A DNA stretch of 64,000 bases from Piscicola geometra (GCA_943735955.1 OX030955.1:4038835-4102834), one strand, 5' to 3'. Counted from the first letter of the stretch, positions 9,519 through 27,445 are shown. Notes: generated by a model not told the origin, from the letters alone. Numbers and translations are program-made.

Positions 9519-11105
9519 TTATTCAATGATGTGTTTGGCGATGAAGTCCTTGAAGTAGGAGATTCTGGCGTACACTGAAGGGCGGTTGGTATTGCAGGTG
9601 CCTCCTGAAATTGTGCCCCAAGAAGTCACTCCCACCAAGATCCTGTTTTCCTTGTACATGCAAGTCATTGGACCGCCACTGTCTCCCTATATGTTTATTT
9701 TAAAAATATTAATTCCTGTTCAACGGTTTTCCTATTAAATTGTATGAAGAAAAAAGACAATCTAATATACAAAATCTATTAAATTGAACAGAAATTCTTG
9801 ACTAACGCTGCAAGCTCCGTAGGTGGGCTCATAGGCGCAAATGTGGCCTGGGTAAATTCTAGCAGTAGAACTCGCTTTTTCAGCACATTGTTGGTTCGAA
9901 ACAATGTCCATAAAAACTTTCTGTAACACGGTCGCTTGCCAAGCAGAATGGGCTGTGGGAGATCGCAAATTAAAGAAGTAAAAAAAAAGCTTTTGAAATT
10001 AACTCGTTAAAATATTCAAATGTTAAAAAATTATTAAAATAATTTACTTCTTCCCCATCCACTGAGGTGACAACGTTCTCCAGCGAAGGTAAGGTTTTGG
10101 TCATCGTTCCAGTAGATTGGCTGAATGGTGGGAGTGAACTTGACAGGCTTCTCGAAGGTCAGAATAGCGAAATCATCAGAGAAAGTTGCTGGGCCAGTGT
10201 TGTATTTGGGATGCTGTGAAATAGAAATTAATAAAAAATTTAAAAGATTACTTTTCCTTAAACTCTAATTTTTTTAATTTAATTAAATTATTTCAAAATA
10301 TCGAAAAAAACATCTCTCGACGATAAGCCATATAAAACTTGGTGAATAGAAGGCCTACCATGACATATTTGCTGATGTTGACAATTTGAGTATCTTTCTG
10401 AACCAGAGTGCTGTGTTGACCAACAATTACTCTGAAAGCACTGGCAGGACTGTTGGAGATATAAAAAGAGTCTTTAAAGCAAGAAATAATTAATTTTCAA
10501 AAATCTCGTTATTATGAATTATTTTAAAATTAATATAACTAAAAATTTCACATTGGGTATAAATAGATTGAAATTTTGAGCGATCATCTTTAGGAAAGTT
10601 AATATCGAACTCTTATAATCTTAGTTTTGAGAAGATTAATTTACTAACAATCTTTCAACACAGTGTGCCGCCGTGAAGGCTTGGCGCTTGCTGATGAGAA
10701 CAGCACCGCAGGCGAATCTGTAAGAGCTTCCATCTAATCTCTGCAGCATCAGCTGGTGAGGAAACTCACCGATCTGAAGTCAAGGATTGTTTGTTCTGAA
10801 TGCGTTCAAACGTTAAATGAGTAGTTAATAAATGAAGAGGTAGCCGATTAAAATCTTCACCTTAGCATCCACTCCATTTATGATAAATGGGTCTGTATTG
10901 AGCGATGGCTCCTCCAGAGGGATGGCTGTGGGGATTATGAACGTTCTATAATATTCTTAAAGTCGCTATTCAGTTATGAAAATTCATATTTGATTTGAAA
11001 ATTAACAAATTTCGTAATGATTTTATCTTTAGAGAGTGTGAATGTTAAGGCACCATTGCTGAGCTGGAGGAGGACAGCGAGGAAGACGATGCAAAAGGAC
11101 TTCAT
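9519..11105 (-). CDS. Chymotrypsin-fold serine protease, copy 3 (catalytic triad intact)
   Basis: Seven exons on the minus strand: 11054-11105, 10861-10925, 10649-10773, 10359-10449, 10048-10213, 9807-9952 and 9519-9686, in phase, for 270 residues. The signal peptide is MKSFCIVFLAVLLQLSNGA. The mature N-terminus should begin within DPFIINGVDAK, so the residue before the usual IVGG-like cleavage point is Phe rather than Arg/Lys. His57 (TAAHC), Asp102 (DDFAIL) and Ser195 (GDSGGP) are present. Position 189 is Gly and the 215-216 pair is Trp-Gly, which argues for chymotrypsin- or elastase-like specificity over trypsin. It is probably a secreted digestive enzyme, and the only member of the trio likely to be catalytically competent. 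Its exon 7 acceptor has a short TATAG polypyrimidine-poor context. Confidence 0.88.
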
Positions 11106-11146
11106 CTTGAGAGTTCTGAGCTTACTGCTCGACGTTTCAACCTTCT

Positions 11147-11153
11147 TTTATAC
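11147..11153 (-). promoter_or_regulatory. TATA box of protease copy 3
   Basis: TATAAAA on the minus strand about 41 nt upstream of the ATG, followed by the same leader as copies 1 and 2. The AGATAA site lies at 11212-11217. Confidence 0.7.
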
Positions 11154-11493
11154 ACCTTATCATACCTCTTCACTCCAATACAGATAAAACTTCGAATTGT
11201 TCTCTGAGATATTATCTGATTAGCTTCGCTTTATCTGAATTTTCAGCTGAATACTTTTTCATATGTAACAATATCAAACCTTGTCAAACTTATTCAGGAA
11301 CGCTTTTAAATAAGAATAAAAAACGATACTTGAATATTATATATTGATTGAATAATGGGTGCAGTTCATTTATAAATTTTTATACTTTTTTTAAATCAGA
11401 TCCTCGACCTTTGAATTGCAATGTTCTTTAGAAAAATACAATATAAAATTATCGTGGCGACTTCGTGGCGTATACCAGGACGAGTTTCAATCG

Positions 11494-11915
11494 TTGTTAA
11501 GCAGCTGCCATCTTGACAGCCGCTTAAACCATTTAATTTGAAGAATAAACGGTTTTGGGTATACTATTTTTAAAATGTTGAAATCTTAAATAAATAAAAA
11601 AATCAAGTTTGTCAAGGGATGGCCACAGTGAACTAGGTGAGCTGCAGCAGATAAAAATAAAATTTGCTACAACATGGAGTGGGGATGGCTTAGATGGTAG
11701 ACGTCGGACTTGCAACTCAAAGGTTGTCTGTTCGAATCCTTGACAAGCAACCGTGAACTATCATATACCTAGTGTATATGATGCGGTGTTGCGACGTAAG
11801 CATTGAAAGATGTGTGCGTCGTGTGGAGTGGCGCCTCTGGCTCATAAGAACCATGGTTCTCAGAACCATTGTAACATGGCCTGCGTCTGTCACAGCCTAA
11901 ATACCAGTGGCAAGA
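11494..11915 (+). mobile_element. tRNA-headed SINE within a composite repeat
   Basis: 11680-11753 looks like a tRNA-derived head: A box TGGCTTAGATGG (11686-11697) and B box GTTCGAATCC (11730-11739). A unique body follows to about 11915 (CATTGAAAGATGTG, AAGAACCATGGTTCTCAG, TGGCCTGCGTCTGTCA). The head and the first part of the body recur at 18446-18610 and the 3' part at 17540-17600. The upstream part, 11494-11535, matches the 5' end of the 2929-3666 insertion (AGCAGCTGCCATCTTG), so one element sits beside or inside another. Confidence 0.75.
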
Positions 11916-12012
11916 AGAATTTAAAAAATGATTATGATGTTTTGTGGTTATGAAGATAATGTGGTGATGATAATGCTGTAGTAAGAATGATGGTACTTTG
12001 GTGATGATTAAG
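11885..12012 (+). repeat. Shared 3' segment of composite repeat
   Basis: Closely matches 8520-8625 (ACCAGTGGCAAGA, GTGGTTATGAAGAT, GATGCTGTAGTA). It directly follows the SINE body and ends at the orphan promoter block, so insertion or recombination joined these pieces. Confidence 0.65.
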
Positions 12013-12150
12013 ATGCTTTGAATTGTTCTCTGATATCATTATCTGATTAACCTCGTTTTTTAAGTATTTAATTAATTTTTTTGTTTTTATAAAAACTTAT
12101 TAATATCTCATGTAATTTTTTTATTAATTTATAGCTGAATACTTATTCAT
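12013..12150 (-). promoter_or_regulatory. Orphan fourth protease promoter-distal block
   Basis: 12020-12070 carries TTCTCTGATATCATTATCTG, essentially as upstream of proteases 1-3, including the AGATAA site at 12039-12044. Similarity continues to about 12150 (AGCTGAATACTTATTCATA against 11246-11268). No TATA box or protease exon follows on the minus-strand side, where the retroelements lie. It is a relic of a fourth tandem unit. Confidence 0.7.
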
Positions 12151-12354
12151 AGGTAGCTGTAACTTGGTTTCAACCATGGACTTCTTAATATAGACCTGGA
12201 CGGACAACTAATTTAGCGTCCCACATTGAGAGGCGATGCATTCTAAACAAATATTAGCTTTTTTAACTCTTTTCTTGTTGTTTTTTTTTTTATTAAAAAC
12301 AGACACATTTTAACTTTTCAGTTTTTTTATTTTAGAACCTTTACGTTTAAAATT

Positions 12355-13552
12355 TTAAATTTCGAAATGATTTTTAATCAAATTCTTACTAAAACAGTTG
12401 AATAAAGATTTAGAAATAAAATATTTTAAGTCATGTCCGTTGTCACAAAAATTAGATAATGAAATAACAGAATCAAAATCATAAATAAAAGTTCTTTCAA
12501 CAATCATAAGGAAAAGGGATAATTGATAGTTACATGAAATAAATTTCTTAAATATGTCTTGGGACTCTTTAATTTGTTTGAAAATTATATACGCATTCAC
12601 ACATGCCCTCCAAGCAAAATCGGTTGGAACGACTAAACCCCCTCTATTAATCTGGTCCAAGTATACTTTAGAAAAATTATTTTTTTCCGAATGCTCTGAG
12701 TCTTTATCGATTAAATAATTTTTACATGAAGAGCATTTTGTTGTATTGCAAACAGACTTTGCCACTGCCCCGCAAACATAAGAAAGTGTTGAAGTCTCAT
12801 CATCGTTTAAAACTAAATTGTGAATCTCTTCAGCAATATCCTCTGCAAGAATATTTAAACTATCATTAACTTTTTGAGAGTTGAGAGGGAGGGTAGCGAC
12901 AAAACCTCTTCTTCTTATAAAAATTTGTAGCCTGCAGGACTGATGGAATAGAGCAAATAGCTCATTACCATCAATTCTGGTGAGTAGTGTTGACCATGTT
13001 TTTTGGATTTTATTAATTATCAATTTATCATCAATAATATTTTTTTAAAAACCAGAGGGAGAAGGTTCCTTTGTCATTTTATCCATAATCTGATGAACAT
13101 CAGCTTCTTCAATATTTTCTTCTTTTTCAATGTTTTCGATCATTGATAATAATTTACAGTTTTCAGATTGACGTCGATTCTCACTTGAAGTTAAAGTTGT
13201 TGATCGAGGAGTTTTTGGTGTTAACAAAGTATTTTGTTGCATTGAGAAATATTGATGGAATTGCTTCAGGTTTAAGGTGTTTAACATTAACTTCAATGTT
13301 GTGAGATTTTCTGTGTTTCACCCTGTGCACATTCGAGTCTATGAAATTATAAACAAAATCAGTATCCAAAAAATGGAGAGAACAAACTCTGGAATATTTT
13401 GTTGGAACAAAATTTTCACGAGGATTAGCTCGAATCCATTTATTACATAAATCTTTCTCTAAAAGTGGAAATTTATGTAAGCTAATGTTTTTCGAATTTT
13501 CAGTTTTATAATATCCAGTTTTACAACCGTAAATTGAACATTTGTAAACCAT
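12355..13552 (-). mobile_element. Internally deleted THAP / P-element-type transposase relic
   Basis: On the minus strand 13552 to about 13200 encodes an N-terminal THAP zinc finger: Cys-x4-Cys near residues 5-10, a central Trp (NKWIRANP), CSLHF, and an AIPSIF motif close to the THAP AVPTIF. A frameshift leads into a linker reading (13045-13296). 12355-13023 then encodes a segment typical of THAP9/P-element transposase C-termini (LSYVCGAVAKSVC, KCSSCKNYL, NRGGLVVPTDFAWRACVNAY). The roughly 400-residue catalytic core between the two halves is missing. No convincing terminal inverted repeats were found at its edges. Domestication is possible but frameshifts argue for decay. Confidence 0.75.
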
Positions 13553-14154
13553 TTTTAAACGAGTCGAGAAACGAAGTTAGCGCGATGGCATTTAAATTCG
13601 GAAGAATTTTGCCTCAAAACAAAGAAAGTTTACACTATTTTATTGTTTCTTAATTATTTATATAATTATATATTTGTTTTTATTAAAAAAATATGTTCAA
13701 ATAATATCAAATATTTATTCCAAAATTTAGCTTAGCCAATTCAATTTTAACATAAAGTTGGGTTTTAAGTTTTAAATTCTCAAAAATAAAATATTTTAAA
13801 TTTTAAAATAAAATAGTTTTTTTTTAATAATATCTCTAATTAATTTTTCATCTTTATTGCTATACTTTCTGTAGTTTTATACAATAGCCTCCCGATGTAG
13901 ATTGTTTACGAAAGCACTGTTGAGTTGTCTGTCCAGGTCTATATTAAGAAGTCCATGGTTTCAACCGATGAGGAGTTATGAAAAAAAGTTGTCTATCGTT
14001 CCCGACTACTTGAAAATATTAATTCAGTTCTTCATTGCGTGTCAAACTAGAGTGAAAATCTTGAATCAACGCACCCCTACGTTCAGCCAAGTTATTGACT
14101 TTTAATTTCTTAATTAAAAAAATATAGCTTAATTCTCTGCTATAACTGATAGCC

Positions 14155-16118
14155 TATAAGTAGCAACCGCCACGAACGATATGCAAATGAGCTAAAAGTG
14201 GCGAATTTCGTTAATACGTGCAATCATCACAATAAATTGCTTTTATTTAAGGTTCTAGCTTTCAAATAAAATTCAAATTGTAATTAAATGAAAGTTTAAC
14301 AATTTTTTCATTAAAAAAATTTAATAAAAAGTAAAATTTAATTAACTAAGCTTAAAAAACCAATATTTAAAACTGAATATCATATCAAGTCAACTTTACG
14401 CTGAGGCATCTGGACTTTTTGAATCGACACCTACTTGTTCATTTTTCAAATTCAGAAACCAAAATATAATGTATATAAATGAATTATATATCATTAAAAT
14501 CGTATTTGAATTTCCTACTTCAAACCGAATGCTAGAAAATTATTTCTCAAATAATTAAACGAGAAAATAAACTTTAAATTTTTCACTTTGAATTTTAAAC
14601 TATTTTAAATAATATAATTAAAATCTAGCAAATACATTCTGAAAGTACATTTCCTAATCTTTTAAATGATATCAACTTCATTGAAAAAAAGTGCTCCTCC
14701 GTTTGTGGCTTTTAAAATACAAATCATACGTATAGCATTTTATTAAATGTAAAGCGCATCACAATTAAGTTTTTGCTTTTATATCATCTGTTGAATAGTT
14801 CTCGCCGTTTAAATGCTAAATTTCTATATTATTTAAAAATTCATAGTTATTCTTGGTTGGTTTATTTTTTTAAGTTTGATTTATTTACATTCATTTTATT
14901 GGTTCTTATGATATTCATAGCTTAGAGTCCAAAATAATAAATTAAGCCATTTGAGCGCTCTTGAATTTGAATAAAGAGCGCTATAGAAATCTATTTGATT
15001 GATTGATTGAGCGTAACAACTTTACAAATGATAATTTTTTAAACTTTAAAATACAGTTGTATTCAAATGGAATTTTCTGGCCCAATCTGTCAGAAGCTTG
15101 GTCTCACATGTATTGATATAAAAAATAAAAGTTTGAAAAAAGTTGTTTTTATAAGCAATGGCCTAGTTATAGAGTTAAAAAACTTTTTTTTAAAGGAAAA
15201 TATATATTGTCTTAGTTTAGCAGCTAGGCTACCTAAACTTTAGCTGAAGTTTTGGGATGCCTTAATGACAACTTCATTTATACAAACCCACTGGTTTTAT
15301 ACTCAAAGGTGTGAATTGTTGCTAAAAAGAGAATAAATCTTTAAAAAAAGAGAAAACTAGGATCATTCATGAATTTAGAATTTCTTCCTCCATCTTCAAA
15401 AATAAATGTGCCAAAAGTGTCTTTGAACACATTTTTATTTGGAAATTGTTCAAAAACAATACCATTAACTGTTCAACCCAAAAAGGAAGTATTATTCACT
15501 CTCGCTTTTTATTGTTAATACAATTTAGTTTTATTTAAATATTTATCATTCATTAAATATTGTTCATTCTCACTTTTTATTGTTTATACAAATTTCGTTG
15601 TTTTATTGAAATAATTATCATTCTTTTAATATTATTCATTTTCGCTTTTTATTGTTAATACCATTTTGTTTATATATTTAAAAAAGTAGAATTTTGTTTT
15701 CTATTCCAACATAAAGTTTATGTGCTTTTAAAGATTTATTCATTTTGGTGGAAAATAAACGGTTTAAAATCTTTTATTTTATTATGAATTAATTTTGTTA
15801 AAATACTACTTCCTTTTTTTTAAATACATGATCTTGTCAAGTTTCAACATTAAATGACACTCATCAAAAAAGTTATAATGAAATAACGTCCCGACGTCGT
15901 CCCGTCAAACTCTTATGTCTTTTTTTGGCTTAAGCGTTGAAAATAATTCGCCAAAACGCTCACTTTTCGGGAGTTTAAAAGTTGAATAACTTTTGAACCA
16001 TTTGAGATATTTGGAAAATGAAAACTGATTTGAAATCTGCATTTCAAAATCTATCATAGGAATATTTTATTTTTTAAATTAATAAATTTTGAAAATTTCG
16101 TGGTGGTTGCTACCTATA
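14155..16118. mobile_element. 2-kb element bounded by 22-bp inverted repeats
   Basis: 14155-14176 and the reverse complement of 16097-16118 match at 20 of 22 positions (TAGCAACC and CCACGAA core). The interior is AT-rich and without recognised coding capacity. 14940-15012 inside it is a separate LINE-type 3' end (AAAGAGCGCTATAGAAATC plus a (TTGA)n tail). No clear target-site duplication, so ends and superfamily are uncertain. Confidence 0.5.
14940..15012 (+). repeat. LINE-type 3' end with (TTGA)n tail
   Basis: GAGCGCTATAGAAATC followed by TTGATTGATTGATTGA. The same tail occurs at 2929-2985 (minus) and 33768-33818 (plus), marking one retroelement family. Confidence 0.75.
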
Positions 16119-16720
16119 AGTCGCCATTTCATGCTATGTGTCCCATTTAAGAGTGCTTATCGGGCTGTTAAAACTATGAATTCGATAACATATCTTTTAT
16201 TCCTCCTTCAGGGAAATGTCTAAAGTGCCACATTGTTTTTATCGATTGAGAGTTCTTTCTCTCATCTTTTATTTAACTATTTTTTTATAATTTTTCGAAA
16301 ATCAGTTATTCAATCAGATAAATTTATGAATTCAAAAGAACTTTTTAATAAATATTTCGTCAAACTCATACAAAATTAAGTTTTTCATTCTTTTACTCAA
16401 GTTAGTTCGGTCAATATTTGTTATAAAATAACAAGAAACAATATTTTGAAAGTATATTTCTTAATGATATTTATAGTTTAAACAAATATAAAAATAAAAT
16501 TCTATACTTTTCTCGAATATATGTCATAATTAATTTTACAATTCCAGACTTGTGCCGCAAAAACCACAACCGTTTTCGTATTTATTAAAAGATGGTTATT
16601 GAAAAAAGCTGATATAAACTCTGAATATGATATTTAAAGTCCAGGATTATGTTAGGTGAAATCTTATAACTAGATTATTGATTACATTTGAATAAATTTT
16701 TGAATATTTTTTCTATAAAC

Positions 16721-16994
16721 TAGGTCTGGCAACGGGTGAAAAACAGGACCCGGGAAATAAGTGGGTACCCGAAAAAATCAATAAATGCGAATTTTCGGTT
16801 AAGTGCTTTTTTAAACAAGATATACTGTGAACTTTTACTTATATAATTGGCTCAGTACACGAAATATGTTATTTGTATACTCGAGTTTAAAAAGCAGTAT
16901 TTTTTCTATCAAAACCTTATATTTTAATTCTTTTAATTTTCAAAGTTTGGTACACGGGCCAATAAAATTTCCCGGTTTCCCGTTGACATTCCTA
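16721..16994. mobile_element. Small hAT-like MITE, 274 bp
   Basis: Ends begin TAGGTCTGGCAACGGG and, from the other side, TAGGAATGTCAACGGG. CCCGGGAAAT-like subterminal motifs occur in both arms, reminiscent of the element at 24112-25705. Flanks CTATAAAC and TTACAAAC match at 6 of 8 positions, consistent with an aged 8-bp duplication. Confidence 0.55.
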
Positions 16995-17833
16995 TTACAA
17001 ACGCTTTGAAATTATATTTAATTTGACTAAACACACGCGATAAACCGTACATATAAATTATAAAAATATTGTCTGTTGTAGAAGGATCGCTAAAAAGTGC
17101 GAAAAAATACTTACAAGCGGATGCTCCAACAATGAAGGGGCAAGGTGGTCAATATGGACTACTGAAGATAAGAAGATAGGGTTAAATTAAAATTGCGAGA
17201 ATCATATCAAAATATATTTCATTGAATAACTAATACAGTTATTTTTTTTTAATTTAAGGGTATAGTTATTGCGGTTGATAAGATGATTAGGATAGTTAGC
17301 TATTGTTAATTGAGGAATGAAGCAAAGAGCATGGCCTATTTAATGGTTATTATTATGCATATTGCATTCGGAACTGAAGTATAAAAAAATTTAATAATTG
17401 AATTATCTCTCATTGAAAAAAAAGTTAAAGATCGAAATATAATTAAATATTAGTATATTGTGGAGCATCCTCATGTGTTAATTGACTCGGTATGTACAAT
17501 GAGAGGCTTAAATATATTGATTCTGTGAACATAATGTGCCTCGGCGCATAAGAACCATGGTTCTCAGCACCATTGAGACATGGCCTGCGTCTGTCAGGCT
17601 GTTAATAATACATTAAATAAAAAAAACAATAAAATACATCTAGCATTACATTTAAAGTTCTAATTCGTTTCAACAGAATGCTTTTCTGCAAATGAATGAA
17701 GAATCAATCGAAAGGTAAGTTCCGCCTCAAATAGTGAATAAATACATTGTTAACATATATCATGTACAAACGCCCATCGATTCAGAATAATCGAGAGAAA
17801 TGAATGCTTTCCTAGCAGTTTGAATGAACGAAA
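16995..17833. other. Intergenic, with one SINE 3' fragment
   Basis: 17540-17600 is a piece of the SINE body (AAGAACCATGGTTCTCAG, GGCCTGCGTCTGTCA). 17677-17714 has exon-like edges (CAG before, GTAAGT after) but no partner exon was found. Otherwise AT-rich and featureless. Confidence 0.45.
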
Positions 17834-20098
17834 TCAAGAATTGTCTAGCAAGGCAGGCTGTCCTGAGGAGATACAATTCAGTATCTTCCTTCTGTGTTCT
17901 GGCTGCAGGATGGGTGAGATGACGGAGCTGAGGCTGATGATACGTTTCTGGAACCTGGAGCAGTCTCTAGCCAACTGCTCCCAAGGTCCCTTGCGCTCGA
18001 GGCCGCCATCATCGTACACGTGCACGCACTTGAGGGCACCCTCCTTGAAGCGCACCTGCAGTGGGTGTGTGTGCCGTGTGTGGAGGTGGTCTGTGCGTTT
18101 GGTAGATTGTATGCTCTGGAGAGAAGGTGCCTTGGTAGGAGGAGCCTCAACTGCTGCATCAATCACTGATTCACTCAGGTGCACAGCATTAGAAGAGATA
18201 CAACAGCTATGGCTTGTCTGGTGAAGCGAACACTATTTTCGCACTGCACTTCCATCTCTCCTCTGACCATGCTCAACAAATCTTTTTTTCTGAATTCCTA
18301 ACCTTGTTTCTTTCCCTAGCCCTGCCCCCTCTAGTAGGGTTAGGTTAGGTAATTCACTTTATAAATAACTATAATTATATTCTCATAACTTGATCAATCT
18401 CCTCTGCATGCCTTCCATCAGCACACAGAAACTACCATTTTGCAATGGCGAGTAGGTTGGATCAGATGGTCGGACCTGCAACTCAAAGGTTGCCAGTTCG
18501 AATTCCTGTTGAGCCAACTGTGAGCTATCATATACTTAGTGATGTTTAATCACGTATGCATTGAAAGATGTGTCCGTCGTGTGAGTGGCGCCCTGACGCA
18601 TTATGAATAGGGATCATCATCATCAGCAATGAATGCATCAACAAACCCGTTTGACATATTCTCCTGTCAGCAGGCCTTGCAGTTCATTGCCGGCCCTCGA
18701 ATCAGTCGGCCTCTGACGAATCACAATGCAAGAGCAAGTATGATTGAAGCGTCAGCAAGCAGGATAGACATCCTTCAAGCGGGTACCTTCTTAGCTCTCT
18801 CGACTAAGGTATCTCAACGACGAACCACTCTATTCCTAAACCTCATTGCCCACTCCTGACGAGGAATTCTACCTATATTTCATTGATTTCATGAATAATT
18901 TATAAACTCAAAAAGTAACTAAAAAATTGCATCAAACCTTTGTTGCTTTAGGCTGGTCAGTGAGGGGAGAAGAGTAATGCTGGGTCCAGTGTGAGTTTGC
19001 CTGAGTGACCCTCGCATCCACCTCCTCCTCCTCCTCTTCTTCCTCGTGCATAATGATGAGGATATCATCTGTGTGGAAGGAGGGAGACTCATAATGGAAC
19101 TTCTTGATTTCCTCCTCAATGCCCGAGTCCCATTCGCTAAGGCCACAGAAGCTATGAGGTAATGGGGACTGTGTAGAGGAGTTTAGGTGCAAGTTCAGAG
19201 CAAGTGAATTTGAAAAGAAACATTTCTGGTTGAATTCGTCTGTAAAAGTTTCTATTAATGATGGTTGTTGGTTTTGATGTATCCCTGAGGTGTTGCCTAT
19301 GTCTAAAATACCTATGTACCTGTCATCATCATCATCATCCCACTCATCCCAAATCCCATCATCATCCTCCTCCTCATCATCAATACTGACTTCTTCTGTA
19401 TCAGTGATATCACATAAATCATCTGCTTCTTTTTCTTCTTCCTTTGGGAGACAACTTATGAACTGAACCACTTTCTCATCATTATTGCATGCTGCCTTCT
19501 TGAACTTTTCATCATTACAATTTTTAGAAGCAGACTCATTACCATTTGTTACTTCATTGAAAAAAAATTGAGAATTCAATAAATCCTTTTTGTCTAGACA
19601 GAGTTTATTTTCTGCATTAAACAAACAGTTTCTAAAGACTTCATTCCAGGATGCTGAACGAAGGTTGGTCATGTCAGGCATTTGATCCCGCCATTCTGTT
19701 AAACTGTTATCAATATTTGTTTGCAACAAATTATTTTCACTCAAGTGTTTGATCACTTTGTTGTTTGCTGTGGAATAATGCCCATTCTTGTGAAGGTTTT
19801 CAAAAAAACTTTCATACTTTTTTTGGAATAAACATTTTGTGTTGAGTGCATCTTGAGTGCTTCTTAAAATTGTTTTCAAACCCTCGAATAATTTTCCATA
19901 TTGCTGTTGGCCGTTAATTAAATTCTGTGCTTCTTTGTAATTCGTTGTTTTATATATTCCAAACTTATCATTGTTCCCCAAATCAGTTTCCTTATTCAAT
20001 CCACCTAATCCGTTTATATTGATTTTAGTTTGGGAAGTTGAGACGAGACCTCTACTCGAAAATTCAAAATGTAAAAAGGGTTTTGATATCGTTTCCAT
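17834..20098 (-). CDS. PPP1R15: PPP1R15 (GADD34/CReP)-type eIF2alpha phosphatase regulatory subunit
   Basis: Two exons on the minus strand, 18938-20098 and 17834-18055, joined in phase 0 for 460 residues. Exon 1 is low-similarity and acidic near its middle and end (runs of Glu/Asp, for example DEEEDDDGIWDEWDDDDDD), like the PEST-rich region of GADD34. Exon 2 carries the conserved C-terminus: after the splice the junction reads KVRF, the PP1 docking motif, followed by ERKGPWEQLARD and SRFQKRI, the eIF2alpha/actin-binding signature of the family. The protein recruits PP1 to dephosphorylate eIF2alpha and end the integrated stress response. The intron falls exactly between K and V of the docking motif. 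The intron also contains a SINE and the 210-bp repeat. The gene is divergent from CDC5L, 557 bp between start codons. A three-codon upstream ORF may be in the leader. Confidence 0.88.
18161..18370. repeat. About 210-bp dispersed repeat, copy 2
   Basis: Near-identical to 7891-8101; lies within the PPP1R15 intron. Confidence 0.85.
18446..18612 (+). mobile_element. tRNA-headed SINE in PPP1R15 intron
   Basis: Same family as the SINE at 11680-11915: a tRNA-like head (GGTTGGATCAGATGG; AGTTCGAATTCC as B box) followed by the AACTGTGAGCTATCATATAC body and CATTGAAAGATGTG. The 3' end is shortened. Confidence 0.75.
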
Positions 20099-20655
20099 TA
20101 TTTTATTATGTTTATTTTTATCAAAACACTTTGTAAATTTGAAGATTAAGCAGCTGTTTTGAACAGCTTTGAGGATCTACGTAACTCGGAAATGTTTTTA
20201 CACTTCCATATTGTAGTTATCTAAATAATTATTTTTAAAGTCTAAGTAAATATGTAAAATGTCTAATTAATTTTTTTTAAATTTTAGAACATTTGGATCA
20301 TTTTTTATATATAAATAAATAGAAATAAGTTGATGCAACTTCTAGCTAATGGGCGGACAAAAAACTTAATAGACTTAGAAACCCTAATTAGTTAACAACA
20401 AATATTACCTAAATAAATCAAGAAATATGATTTTTTAAAGAATATTTACTAAAATTTCATACACAATTTTTATTAATAAATTATAAACGGCAGTTTCAGT
20501 TTTAAAGCTGAAGTGTTAGTAGTACCTTAATTTAAGCATTACCCATGGGTCAACGTTTGTAAAATAAATTCGTTGTGGATATTCATGTTCTAATTAACAG
20601 TTTTAACTTGTTCACTTTTTCCTTATTTTAAAAGAAGTAGCACAAAGCTGTCAAA
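20099..20655. promoter_or_regulatory. Divergent PPP1R15 / CDC5L intergenic region
   Basis: 557 bp separates the two start codons, so the genes likely share a bidirectional promoter region. On the PPP1R15 side a mini-ORF ATGGAAGTGTAA lies at 20198-20209 (minus), about 100 nt upstream of the main ATG. No TATA box is evident at the expected distance on either side. Confidence 0.5.
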
Positions 20656-27198
<6,543 letters not shown>

Positions 27199-27204
27199 TG
27201 TGTT

Positions 27205-27370
<166 letters not shown>

Positions 27371-27445
27371 AGTGTGTGGGTGTGGGAGGGTGAATGGGTG
27401 GGTGGGTTAGTGGGTAGGTGGGTAGGCGGGTGGGTAGGTGTTTTG

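Noticed and set aside
13902..14105. 67-codon plus-strand frame with a QFFIACQTRVKILNQ segment
   Set aside because: Faintly like the region near P-element transposase cores, but on the opposite strand to the nearby relic and too short to call.
17677..17714. 38-bp segment with CAG before and GTAAGT after, like a micro-exon
   Set aside because: No upstream or downstream exon on the same strand could be joined to it.
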